Assembly: GCF_900100085.1 (NCBI RefSeq)
Contig: NZ_FNEJ01000010.1
Location: forward strand, 62,001-126,000
Length of the DNA stretch: 64,000 bases
Direction: 5' to 3'
Source of the DNA: Salipiger marinus
GTDB taxonomy: Bacteria; Pseudomonadota; Alphaproteobacteria; Rhodobacterales; Rhodobacteraceae
In this document: in pieces, positions 8,864 to 17,289 of the stretch
Position numbering within the stretch: position 1 is the stretch's first letter
Layout of the letters: every line of letters starts with the position of its first letter
Program-made: the position numbers and the translations under genes
Notes under the pieces: model-generated
Told to the model about the DNA's origin: nothing
The model's database searches: none
Seen by the model: only the letters and a program-made list of their open reading frames with translations

Positions 8864-10333
8864 ATGACCACTCTCCGCCGCCGTCGCCTGCTGCAATCCG
8901 CGCTCGCCGCTGCGGTGCTGGGCGCGTCGGGGCTGGCCAGCCGCCCCGCCCGCGCGGGCGGCGTGCTGCAGGCCGCCCTGTCCGGCGGCAGCGCCGCCGA
9001 CAGCTGGGATCCGCGCAGACCGCGCGGGGTGTTCATGGTCGCCGCCTCGCAGGGGGCGGTGTTCGACACGCTGACCGAGGTGGCCGCCGACGGCACGCTG
9101 AAAGGCGAGCTTGCCACCGGCTGGGAGGCCTCGCCCGATGCGCGCCGCTGGACCGTCACGCTGCGCGACGGCGTCAGCTTCCATAACGGGCGCCGTCTGA
9201 CGGCAGAGGACGTGCTGGCCTCGCTGGCGCTGCACCGCGATCCGGCCTCGCCCGCCCATGCGCTGGTCGCCGGGATCGAGGAGATGCGGGCCATCTCCCC
9301 GCGCGACCTGCGCTTCACCCTGCGCAGCGGCAATGCCGATTTTCCCTATCTTCTGGCCGATCCGCATCTGGTGATCCTGCCCGCCGATGACATGACCGAG
9401 GCGATGGCGCGCGGCATCGGCACCGGCCTTTACCGGGTGGAACGGTTCGATCCGGGCCGCCGCTTCATCGGCACGCGGGTCACAGAACACTGGAAGGATG
9501 GCAGTGCAGGCTGGTTCGACCGGGTGGATTTCCTCGCCCTCGCCGATCCCGACGCGCGGCTGCGCGCCCTGGCCGAAGGCCGGGTGGATGCGGCGGATGC
9601 GCTGCCCCCCGCTGCCCTTGCCACGCTCGACAGCGACCCGCGATTGCGGCTGATCCGCCAGACCGGCAACCTGCAGTATGGCTTTGCCGCCGATCCCGGG
9701 CTCGACAGCGCGGATCTGCGGCTGGCGCTGAAACATGCGATGGACCGGCCCCGTCTGGTGGCAGAGGTGCTGGGGGGCTACGGCCAACCCGGCCGCGATA
9801 CGCCCATCGGCCCGGCGAACCCGTATTTTTTCGGCGCCACGCCCCCGGCCCATGATCCGGACCGCGCCCGGTTTCACCTGCGCCGCGCCGGGCTGGAGGG
9901 GATCCCGCTGCCGGTCAGCGCCGCCGAGGCCGCGTTTCCCGGCGCTGCGCAGGCGGTGGACCTGCTCACTGAAACTCTGCCCCTGCGCCCCGCGAACCCC
10001 GGCGATCCGGCCCTGCGCGCCCTGATCTCGCCGGGCCGCGCGACCGAAGACTGGAGCCTCAGCATGGCGCCCGCCGCCTGCGCGCCCTGCGATGGCAGCC
10101 GCGCCCGCTTTCACACGCTGCTGCAGACCGCACGCGCCGAATTCGACAGCGCCCGCCGCGCCGAGCTTTATGCCGAGCTGCAGATGATGGGTGCCAGCAG
10201 CGGCGGCCTGATCCTGCCGATGGCCGCCGACCACCTGCAGGGCCTCAGCCGCAGGCTGGCCACCCCCGCCACGCAGGGCGCGCTCTGGCAGATGGACGAT
10301 GCGCGCATGGCTGAACGCTGGTGGATCGCCTGA
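8864..10333 (+). CDS. Extracellular solute-binding protein family 5 (peptide/opine type), Tat-like signal
   Basis: A 489-residue periplasmic binding protein. Residues 1-31 (MTTLRRRRLLQSALAAAVLGASGLASRPARA) form a twin-arginine-like export signal. The SBP_bac_5 body has the usual LTEVAADGTLKGELATGWEASPDARRWTVTLRDGVSFHNGRRLTAEDV segment, GTGLYRVERFDPG, and ALKHAMDRPRLVAEVLGGYGQPG near the lobe hinge. Proteins of this class deliver peptides or other solutes to ABC importers, but no permease or ATPase genes are adjacent, so it is an orphan here. The C-terminal lobe looks shorter than in DppA. The substrate is unknown. Confidence 0.88.
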   Translation: MTTLRRRRLLQSALAAAVLGASGLASRPARAGGVLQAALSGGSAADSWDPRRPRGVFMVAASQGAVFDTLTEVAADGTLKGELATGWEASPDARRWTVTLRDGVSFHNGRRLTAEDVLASLALHRDPASPAHALVAGIEEMRAISPRDLRFTLRSGNADFPYLLADPHLVILPADDMTEAMARGIGTGLYRVERFDPGRRFIGTRVTEHWKDGSAGWFDRVDFLALADPDARLRALAEGRVDAADALPPAALATLDSDPRLRLIRQTGNLQYGFAADPGLDSADLRLALKHAMDRPRLVAEVLGGYGQPGRDTPIGPANPYFFGATPPAHDPDRARFHLRRAGLEGIPLPVSAAEAAFPGAAQAVDLLTETLPLRPANPGDPALRALISPGRATEDWSLSMAPAACAPCDGSRARFHTLLQTARAEFDSARRAELYAELQMMGASSGGLILPMAADHLQGLSRRLATPATQGALWQMDDARMAERWWIA

Positions 10334-10403
10334 GAAGATTTTCGGGATCGCGTGGACCGGGCGCGCTGCCAGACTGACGCCGCGCCAGCGGATGCTGCCG
10401 GAC

Positions 10404-10471
10404 GCCTCCGGCGGGAGTTTATCTGGCAAGATGAAGCAGCAGTCCTGCCCTTCATCTTGCCCCTAAACTCC
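10404..10471. repeat. Interspersed GGAGTTT..GGCAAGATGAAG element with long inverted repeat
   Basis: The left arm GGAGTTTA (10414-10421) plus GGCAAGATGAAG (10425-10436) is complementary to CTTCATCTTGCC (10450-10461) plus TAAACTCC (10464-10471). Twenty bases pair around a 13-base loop with one small internal bulge. It is preceded by GCCTCCGGCG (10404-10413). The block GCCTCCGGCGGGAGTTT..GGCAAGATGAAG recurs at 26764-26795. It lies between the convergent binding-protein and hslU genes. Confidence 0.75.
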
Positions 10472-10478
10472 GGGGGGT

Positions 10479-10498
10479 CCGGGGGGCTGGCCCCCCGG
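10479..10498. terminator. CCGGGGGG-CTGG-CCCCCCGG hairpin downstream of hslU
   Basis: CCGGGGGG (10479-10486) pairs with CCCCCCGG (10491-10498) over CTGG. It sits 8 bp beyond the hslU stop and next to the inverted repeat. There is no T-run, so intrinsic termination is doubtful. Confidence 0.4.
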
Positions 10499-10505
10499 CC
10501 TTGGC

Positions 10506-11810
10506 TTACAGCACGTAGCGGCTGAGATCGGTGGAGCGTGTCAGCTCGCCCAGATGCGTCTCGACAAAGCCCGCATCCACGGTCACCGCATCACCGGCGC
10601 GGTCGGGCGCGGTGAAGGACAGCTCCTCGAACACCCGCTCCATCACCGTATAAAGACGGCGCGCGCCGATATTCTCGATCGACTCGTTGACCTCGGCGGC
10701 GATGCGCGCCAGCGCGTGGATGCCATCCTCGGTGAAGGTCACCGTCACCTCTTCGGTGGCCATCAGCGCGGTATACTGCCGGGTCAGCGCGTTGTCGGTT
10801 TCGGTCAGGATGCGCACGAAATCATCCTCGGTCAGCGCCCGCAGGTTGACCCGGATCGGCAGACGTCCCTGCAGTTCCGGCAGCAGATCCGACGGTTTGG
10901 CGATGTGGAACGCGCCGCTGGCGATGAACAGGATATGGTCGGTCTTCACCGGCCCGTGCTTGGTGGACACGGTCGTGCCTTCGATCAGCGGCAGCAGGTC
11001 GCGCTGCACGCCTTCGCGGCTGACATCACCGCCGCGGGTTTCCTGCCGCGCCGCCACCTTGTCGATCTCGTCCAGAAACACGATGCCGTTCTGCTCTACC
11101 GCCTCGATGGCGGCGGCCTTCACCTGCTCGTCATCCAGAAGCTTGTCGGCCTCTTCAGAGATGAGAAGCTCGTAGCTTTCCGCCACGGTCAGCCGCTTGC
11201 GCGTGGTGCGCTGGCCAAAGGCCTTGCCGAAGATCTCGCCCAGATTCATCATGCCCATCTGGCCGGGCTGGCCGGGGATTTCCATCATCGGAAAGGGTGA
11301 GGCGCTGTCGGCCAGATCAAGCTCGATCACCGTGTCGTCCAGCTCGCCCGCCTTCAGCTTGCGGCGGAACATCTCGCGGGTGCCCTCCCGCGCGTCCTGA
11401 CCGGCGATGGCGGCCACCACGCGGTCTTCGGCGGCCTTGTGGGCGGCGGCCTTCACATCCTCGCGCATCCAGTCGCGGGTCTGCGCGATGGAGGCATCCA
11501 AGAGGTCGCGGATGATCTGTTCCACGTCGCGGCCCACATAGCCGACTTCGGTGAACTTCGTCGCCTCGACCTTGATGAAGGGCGCGCGCGCCAGCTTGGC
11601 CAGACGGCGGCTGATCTCGGTCTTGCCGACGCCGGTGGGGCCGATCATCAGGATGTTCTTGGGATAGACCTCGTCGCGCAGGTCGGCATCCAGCTGCTTG
11701 CGCCGCCAGCGGTTGCGCAGGGCCACGGCCACGGCGCGTTTCGCCTCCTGCTGGCCAATGATGAAACGGTCCAGTTCGGACACGATCTCGCGGGGGGTCA
11801 GGTCGGTCAT
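10506..11810 (-). CDS. hslU: ATP-dependent protease ATPase subunit HslU
   Basis: A 434-residue AAA+ unfoldase that feeds substrates to the HslV peptidase. It starts [37 protein letters not shown]. Walker A is [15 protein letters not shown], the pore-loop region is [14 protein letters not shown], Walker B is [14 protein letters not shown], and sensor-1 is [25 protein letters not shown]. The C-terminal DLSRYVL is the tail that docks into HslV. The start overlaps the hslV stop by 4 bp (ATGA), so the two are translationally coupled in one operon. Confidence 0.98.
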   Translation of the reverse strand: MTDLTPREIVSELDRFIIGQQEAKRAVAVALRNRWRRKQLDADLRDEVYPKNILMIGPTGVGKTEISRRLAKLARAPFIKVEATKFTEVGYVGRDVEQIIRDLLDASIAQTRDWMREDVKAAAHKAAEDRVVAAIAGQDAREGTREMFRRKLKAGELDDTVIELDLADSASPFPMMEIPGQPGQMGMMNLGEIFGKAFGQRTTRKRLTVAESYELLISEEADKLLDDEQVKAAAIEAVEQNGIVFLDEIDKVAARQETRGGDVSREGVQRDLLPLIEGTTVSTKHGPVKTDHILFIASGAFHIAKPSDLLPELQGRLPIRVNLRALTEDDFVRILTETDNALTRQYTALMATEEVTVTFTEDGIHALARIAAEVNESIENIGARRLYTVMERVFEELSFTAPDRAGDAVTVDAGFVETHLGELTRSTDLSRYVL

Positions 11811-12382
11811 GCGGGTCTCCCCTGTCCGGTCGCGATGGTTTCGACCGTCAGGTTGCCATTGGTGTAAACACAGATGTCGGCGGCGATGGCCATGGCGCGG
11901 CGGGCGATCTCTTCGGCGGACAGGTCGCTGTCCATCAGCGCGCGCGCGGCGGCGAGAGCAAAATTGCCGCCCGACCCGATGGCGGTCACGTCATGCTCCG
12001 GCTCCAGCACATCGCCCGCGCCGGTGATCACATACAGATCCCGCCCGTCGGTCACGATCAGCATCGCCTCCAGCTTCTGCAGATATTTGTCGGTGCGCCA
12101 GTCCTTGGCCAGATCGACGCAGGCGCGCTGCAGCTGACCGGGGGATTTTTCCAGCTTCGTTTCCAGCCGTTCCAGCAGGGCAAAGGCATCGGCGGTGGAT
12201 CCGGCAAAGCCGCAGACCACCTCATGTCCGCCGGGCGCGAGCCTGCGCACCTTGCGGGCGGTGCCCTTGATCACGGTCTGTCCAAGGCTCACCTGCCCGT
12301 CCCCGGCGATCACCACCTCGCCGTTTTTTCGGACGCCGATGATCGTCGTTCCATGCCATCCGGGAAAGTCCTGATCGGACAT
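11807..12382 (-). CDS. hslV: ATP-dependent protease proteolytic subunit HslV
   Basis: A 191-residue proteasome-like threonine peptidase that assembles with HslU into the ClpQY protease. The start [11 protein letters not shown] at 12382 is preceded by AGGAGA. The short leader is removed to expose the catalytic Thr12 of [23 protein letters not shown]. Other landmarks are [47 protein letters not shown] and [12 protein letters not shown]. An eleven-residue propeptide is longer than in E. coli but is common in this class, to my knowledge. It is the first gene of the hslVU operon and is divergent from a phosphotransferase gene. Confidence 0.97.
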   Translation of the reverse strand: MSDQDFPGWHGTTIIGVRKNGEVVIAGDGQVSLGQTVIKGTARKVRRLAPGGHEVVCGFAGSTADAFALLERLETKLEKSPGQLQRACVDLAKDWRTDKYLQKLEAMLIVTDGRDLYVITGAGDVLEPEHDVTAIGSGGNFALAAARALMDSDLSAEEIARRAMAIAADICVYTNGNLTVETIATGQGRPA

Positions 12383-12476
12383 TGGGTCTCCTTTCGTCAC
12401 TTGTCGCCATATGGGGGCTGGACATTGGCGGCACAAGGCAGTGCCTTGGGGGAGGGGTTACTGCAGGTGTGTTGAA

Positions 12477-13448
12477 ATGGAAATGCGAACGGATGCGCTG
12501 TTGGACGCAGCGCTGGAACAATGGCCGGGATTTGCCGCTGACCTTGGGCTTTCGACAAATGGCTGGGAGGTGGAGCCGCTGGCGCGGCGTGACGACCCGC
12601 ATCACGCGGTGGTTCTGGTCAAGATGACCGGACCCGAAGGGCAGGCGCTGGTGCTGAAACATGTGGCGGCGCCTTCGGATCTGGAAACCTATGCCCGCGC
12701 GATGTCGGCCCATCAGGGCGCGCAGAAGCGTTATCCCGAAGGTGTGCCCGCGCTGCTGAGCTTTGATCTGTCCACCCAGACCTGCGTGATGGATTATGCG
12801 GAGGGCAGGATGCTGTCGCTGTGTCTGGCCGAGGCCGGACCCGCGCAGCGTCTTGATCTGCTGCGCCGCGCAGGCGCGTGGCTGGACGGTCTGCATCGTG
12901 CCGGGCTGGGGGGCCCGCGCCAGTTCCAGCCGAAATTCACCCTGCGCTATCTGCGCCAGATCCGCGAGGATGTGCTGGCCGGGCGGATGCCGGTGGCGGA
13001 GCCGGGCCGCTTCTGCGCCGCCGCCGAAACGCTGCTGGCGCGCGAAGCGGAATTTTCCGGGCAGCAGACTCAGGCGGCGCCCACCCATGGCGATCTGCAT
13101 CTGCGCAATCTGCTGGTGGGGGAGACGCGGATCTGGGGCATCGATTTTGCGGGCGGGCGCATGGTGCCGGTGGGCCATGACATCGCGCGGCTGCTGGTGG
13201 ATGCGGCCGTGCTTTACGCGGATGCGGACGAGGTGCCCGTGGGCGAGGTGATCCCTGCGGACTGGAGTGCCGCGTTTTTCGAAGGCTACAGGCTGGTGGG
13301 GCCGGAGGATCCCTCGGTTCGACTGCTGCTGCGCCACCGGATGCTGGCGGAATGGTGGGGTCTGCCCGCCTTTGACGAGGATCGCGGGCCCGCGCAGGCG
13401 CGGCGGCTGCGCAACCTGCTGGCGCTTGCGCCGCGGATCTTTGGCTAG
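12477..13448 (+). CDS. Aminoglycoside-phosphotransferase-fold kinase of unknown substrate
   Basis: A 323-residue protein of the APH/choline-kinase superfamily. The catalytic loop is APTHGDLHLRNLLV (His-Gly-Asp-x-H-x-x-N), followed by the metal-binding WGIDFAGGRMVPVGHDIARLL. The N-lobe contains ALVLKHVAAPSDLETYARA with the ATP-binding Lys. The start is ambiguous between ATGs at 12477 and 12483; neither has a strong ribosome site. The family phosphorylates many small molecules, so resistance should not be assumed. It is divergent from hslV and ends at a strong bidirectional terminator. Confidence 0.82.
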   Translation: MEMRTDALLDAALEQWPGFAADLGLSTNGWEVEPLARRDDPHHAVVLVKMTGPEGQALVLKHVAAPSDLETYARAMSAHQGAQKRYPEGVPALLSFDLSTQTCVMDYAEGRMLSLCLAEAGPAQRLDLLRRAGAWLDGLHRAGLGGPRQFQPKFTLRYLRQIREDVLAGRMPVAEPGRFCAAAETLLAREAEFSGQQTQAAPTHGDLHLRNLLVGETRIWGIDFAGGRMVPVGHDIARLLVDAAVLYADADEVPVGEVIPADWSAAFFEGYRLVGPEDPSVRLLLRHRMLAEWWGLPAFDEDRGPAQARRLRNLLALAPRIFG

Positions 13449-13467
13449 ACCTTTGGGGCGGCCATAA

Positions 13468-13501
13468 AAAACTGCGCCGCACGGCGGTGCGGCGCAGTTT
13501 T
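13468..13501. terminator. Bidirectional Rho-independent terminator
   Basis: A perfect 15-bp stem: AAAACTGCGCCGCAC (13468-13482) with GTGCGGCGCAGTTTT (13487-13501), loop GGCG. The T-tracts at both ends make it work for the kinase gene on the plus strand and for trxA on the minus strand. Confidence 0.92.
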
Positions 13502-13521
13502 GTCCGGACTGGATCCGGTGC

Positions 13522-13842
13522 TTAGATCGAGCTGTCGATCCAGCTTTGCAGCGAGGCCTTGGGGGCCGCGCCTGCGCGGTTGGACACGACCTGACCGTCC
13601 TTGAAGATGAACAGGGCGGGGATGCCGCGCACGCCCATGGCGGCGGCGGTGTTGGGATTCTGGTCCACATCCACCTTGGCAATCTTGATCTTGCCTTCAT
13701 ATTCCTTCGACAGCTCTTCCAGAGCCGGGCCAATCTGCTTGCAGGGGCCGCACCATTCGGCCCAGAAATCGACCACGACGGGAATGTCGGAGTTTTTGAC
13801 TTCTGCGTCGAAGGTCGCGTCGGTGACGGGAACGGTGGCCAT
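13522..13842 (-). CDS. trxA: Thioredoxin
   Basis: A 106-residue cytoplasmic thioredoxin. [23 protein letters not shown] carries the redox pair Cys31/Cys34 in the canonical WCGPC motif. [15 protein letters not shown] holds the cis-proline, and the fold ends with a short helix (LQSWIDSSI). It supplies electrons to ribonucleotide reductase, methionine sulfoxide reductases and other targets. It is the last gene of the long minus-strand block, 69 bp after addA, and has its own terminator. Confidence 0.97.
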   Translation of the reverse strand: MATVPVTDATFDAEVKNSDIPVVVDFWAEWCGPCKQIGPALEELSKEYEGKIKIAKVDVDQNPNTAAAMGVRGIPALFIFKDGQVVSNRAGAAPKASLQSWIDSSI

Positions 13843-13911
13843 GGGGCTTCTCCTTGCGGGGTTGGCAGCAGCACTATCGAGCCGGAAACGTAAGGAGCGG
13901 GCTGCGGATCG

Positions 13912-16900
13912 TCAAGTTGCGCTGGTGCGGGCCAATGCTGCGGACACAAGATCGTGTGGCAGCATCATGATTTCCTGCGTGGCGGTCCAGACAAGCCCGG
14001 TTTCGATGCAGCGTCCGGGCCAGATCTGCGCCAGCGCCGCCGCATAGGCGCCCATCTGCCGCAGCAGGCCTTCGGGCACCTCGGCGGGGCTGGCGGGCAC
14101 GGTGCGGTTGGATTTGAAATCCACCGCCACCACCCGGTCGGGCGCCACCAGCAGCCGGTCGATGATGCCGTGGATCCGGCCCAAGGGCGCGACCTCGGCG
14201 GTCACCGCCACCTCGGCCAGCGTGTCGGTGGCAAAGAATCCCTCCAGCGCGGGGGCGGACAGCACGGCCAGCGCCTCGGCCACCACGCTGTCGGTTTCCA
14301 GCGGCGGATCCTCGGCCAGCGCCAGCACATGGCCTGCGGTGGCGGCGCGGATCTCGGGCGGCAGGGCGGCCAGATGTTCCAGCAGCAGATGCAGCAGCGA
14401 GCCCCGGCGCTTCGCCTCGTCCTCGTCAAAACCGTCGATCCCGGCCAGCGCCTTGGCCCCGCCCAGATCGGAGGGCGCCAGCACGCGCGGCGCGGACAGG
14501 GGCGGCGGCGCGGGGCGCAGCAGCGTCTCGGGCAGATCGGGGATGTCGGCGGTTTCGGGCGCGGGCAGATCCAGCGGCAGATGGGACCAGTCGGCGCTGC
14601 CCAGATGCAGCCCCTCGCCGCCGCCCCACTCGCCGAAAGCGTAGGTCATGGGCACGGCCCCGGCCCGGGTCATGCCCGCGCGCACCTGATCGAACCACGC
14701 GGATCCGTCCTTGCCCAGATTGCCCGCAGCGGCGACCACCAGCCATTTTTCGGCCCGGGTCAGCGCCACATACAGCAGCCGGTCCCGTTCGCGTTCGGCG
14801 GCGGCCTTCGCCGTCTCCAGCGCCTCGGCCTGCACCTGCGGCTGGTGGTCGGCGCCGGATTTCCAGACGGTGCCGGTGTCGGTCTTCAGCAGGCTGTCCT
14901 TGATGTCCTTTCGCGGCTGGGCGCAGTCGGGCAGGATGACGATGGGCGCCTCCAGCCCCTTGGAGCCGTGCACGGTCATCACCCGCACCCGGCCCCCCGC
15001 GCCATCGGGGGCGCGCTTGATTTCCAGATCGTCGGTCTGCACCCATTCCAGAAACCCGGTCAGCGAGGGCACGGCGGTCTGTTCATAGGCCAGCGCCTGC
15101 TGCAGCAGCGCGTTGATGCCATCCTCGGCCTCTTCGCCCAGACGGCCCAGCAGCTTCTGCCGCCCGCGATGCCGGGTCAGGATCCGTTCGATCAGATCAT
15201 AGGGGCGCAGGAAATCGGTCTGTCCGCGCAGATCGTCCAGCAGCGCCAGAACCTGCGGAAATTCGTCCCGCCTGCGGCGCAGTTCGGCCCAAAGATAGCT
15301 GCCCATGCGGCGCGGATGCGCCAGACCAAAAAGCGCACGTTCCGACAGCCCCACCAGCGGCGAGCGCAGGGCCGTAGCCAGCGACAGGTCATCCTCGGGC
15401 GTGGCAAGAAAGGCCAGCAGCGCCACGATGTCCTTGACCGCAAGTTCCGACATGACCTTCAGCCGGTCGGCCCCGGCAATGGGCAGGCCGCGCGCCTTGA
15501 TCGCGCGGATGATCTCGGAAAACAGCGTGCCGCGCCGCCGCACGAGGATCAGGAAATCCCCGGCATGGATCGGACGGCTGCGATAGGTGCCGGAAAACCC
15601 CACCTCCTCGGGCAGGGGCTGGCCGATGGTGCGGGCGATGAACTCGGCGATGCGGTTGGCAAGGATCACGGTGTGATGGCGCTGGCCCACGCGGTCCACC
15701 GGTTCGAACCATTCGACTTCCTCGGCGCTGTCGGGCTCCGGCTCCAGATGCGGCCACAGATCGACCCGGCCCGGCATCGCCTCCTTGAAGGCGCGGTGGC
15801 GCTGGTCCGGGGCAAAGCCCGACTCCTCGCGCCCCTCGAAGGTGGCATCGACCAGCTGCAGCACCGGCGCGGCGGAGCGGAAGCTGTATTCCAGCATCAT
15901 CCGCGCCAGCGGCGTTTCGGTGGTCTGCAGCCGGTCGGCGAAATCGTCGCACATGCGGTCGAATTCGCGCGGATCGGCGCCCTGAAAGGAATAGATCGAC
16001 TGTTTCTTATCCCCGACCACAAAGATGGTGCGCCGCACCTCGGCCCGCGCCCCTTCGCCTGCGGTAAATTCCCGCGCCAGCCGTTCGATCACCTGCCATT
16101 GCAGCGGGCTGGTGTCCTGCGCCTCGTCCACAAGGATATGGTCGATGCCGCCATCCAGCCGGAACAGCACCCAGTCCGCCACCCGGTCATCCGCCAGCAG
16201 ATCGCGCGCGCGCAGCACCAGATCGTCAAAATCCAGCCAGCCGCGCCGCATCTTTTCCGTCTCATAGGCGGGCAGGAAGGCGGCGGCGAAGGCATGCAGC
16301 GCCGCCTCGCGCGACAGCGCCGCCAGCGCCAGACGCGGTTCGCGCGCGGCTTCCACCCGCAGCATCAGCGCGTCCAGCGCGCCGATGTGATCGGCAAGCG
16401 CGCCATTGCGCAGCCCCTTGGTGGGAAAGCTGCCGATCTTGGCGGTGAAGGGCGCCTTGGCGCCCTTGCCGGTCAGCAGCACCTGTTCCAGCACCTCCAG
16501 CGCGTCCAGCGTGGGGGCGGCGATGGCGGCAAGCTGTCCGCCCGCCTTGCTGTCATTGGCGCCCGAGCCTTTGAGCACCGGCACGATGGCCTGCAGCAGC
16601 TCCATCTCTCCGCCCAGAAACACCTCTGCCAGCAGCGTCTCTTCGTCCAGATCGGCGGGCAGGCCGTAAAGCGCGCGCAGATCCGCAGGCCCGCGCGGCG
16701 GCAGGAAGGCGTCGCGCCGCCCGCAGATTTCGCGCAGCAGCGACTCGGGCTCCTCAGAGAGCCACGGCGCCAGCCCCGCCACCAGCGGCGCCTGCGGCCC
16801 TTCGGCCATATGCTCCAGCACCTCGGCGCGCAGCAGTTCGGCGGCGCGGTCCTCCATCTCGCGGAACTGTGGCGACACGCCCGCTTCCAGAGGAAAGCGC

Positions 16901-17289
16901 CGCAGCAGGCTGGCGCAGAAGGAGTGGATGGTCTGGATCCGCAGCCCGCCCGGCGTTTCGATGGCGCGGGCAAAAAGCGTGCGCGCCTGCCGCAGCGGCG
17001 GCAGATCCCCCTCCAGCCCCAGCTGCCGCAGCTCCGCCGTCAGCGCGTCATCCTCCAGCATGGCCCAAGCGCCAAGGCGCTTGAACAGCCGGTTCTGCAT
17101 CTCGGTCGCGGCGGCCTTGGTGTAGGTCAGGCACAGGATGTGTTCGGGCAGCACCCCGTCCAGCAGCAGCCGCGCCACGCGGTCGGTCAGCACGCGGGTC
17201 TTGCCCGATCCGGCATTGGCGGCGAGCCACGTGGAGCGGTCGGGCCGCGCCGCCTGCACCTGCCGTTCGCTGGCGTCGTTGCGGCTCAT
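13912..17289 (-). CDS. addA: Double-strand break repair helicase-nuclease subunit AddA
   Basis: A 1124-residue UvrD-type helicase plus nuclease that, with AddB, processes DNA double-strand ends for RecA recombination (RecBCD counterpart). Walker A is WLAANAGSGKTRVL near residue 25. Helicase motifs follow: HILCLTYTKAAATEMQ, DHILVDEAQDTSPLQWQ, FVVGDKKQSIYSFQGADPREF, VRVMTVHGSKGLEAPIVILPD and LLYVALTRAEKWL. The C-terminal nuclease domain has VVAVDFKSNRT, the DxK of the RecB-type active site. The start MSRNDASERQ at 17289 overlaps the addB stop by 4 bp (ATGA); an upstream in-frame ATG would intrude into addB. Confidence 0.96.
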   Translation of the reverse strand: MSRNDASERQVQAARPDRSTWLAANAGSGKTRVLTDRVARLLLDGVLPEHILCLTYTKAAATEMQNRLFKRLGAWAMLEDDALTAELRQLGLEGDLPPLRQARTLFARAIETPGGLRIQTIHSFCASLLRRFPLEAGVSPQFREMEDRAAELLRAEVLEHMAEGPQAPLVAGLAPWLSEEPESLLREICGRRDAFLPPRGPADLRALYGLPADLDEETLLAEVFLGGEMELLQAIVPVLKGSGANDSKAGGQLAAIAAPTLDALEVLEQVLLTGKGAKAPFTAKIGSFPTKGLRNGALADHIGALDALMLRVEAAREPRLALAALSREAALHAFAAAFLPAYETEKMRRGWLDFDDLVLRARDLLADDRVADWVLFRLDGGIDHILVDEAQDTSPLQWQVIERLAREFTAGEGARAEVRRTIFVVGDKKQSIYSFQGADPREFDRMCDDFADRLQTTETPLARMMLEYSFRSAAPVLQLVDATFEGREESGFAPDQRHRAFKEAMPGRVDLWPHLEPEPDSAEEVEWFEPVDRVGQRHHTVILANRIAEFIARTIGQPLPEEVGFSGTYRSRPIHAGDFLILVRRRGTLFSEIIRAIKARGLPIAGADRLKVMSELAVKDIVALLAFLATPEDDLSLATALRSPLVGLSERALFGLAHPRRMGSYLWAELRRRRDEFPQVLALLDDLRGQTDFLRPYDLIERILTRHRGRQKLLGRLGEEAEDGINALLQQALAYEQTAVPSLTGFLEWVQTDDLEIKRAPDGAGGRVRVMTVHGSKGLEAPIVILPDCAQPRKDIKDSLLKTDTGTVWKSGADHQPQVQAEALETAKAAAERERDRLLYVALTRAEKWLVVAAAGNLGKDGSAWFDQVRAGMTRAGAVPMTYAFGEWGGGEGLHLGSADWSHLPLDLPAPETADIPDLPETLLRPAPPPLSAPRVLAPSDLGGAKALAGIDGFDEDEAKRRGSLLHLLLEHLAALPPEIRAATAGHVLALAEDPPLETDSVVAEALAVLSAPALEGFFATDTLAEVAVTAEVAPLGRIHGIIDRLLVAPDRVVAVDFKSNRTVPASPAEVPEGLLRQMGAYAAALAQIWPGRCIETGLVWTATQEIMMLPHDLVSAALARTSAT

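Noticed and set aside
12477-13448. Aminoglycoside resistance gene
   Set aside because: Only the APH fold is visible. The superfamily has many metabolic kinases and there is no mobile element or resistance context.
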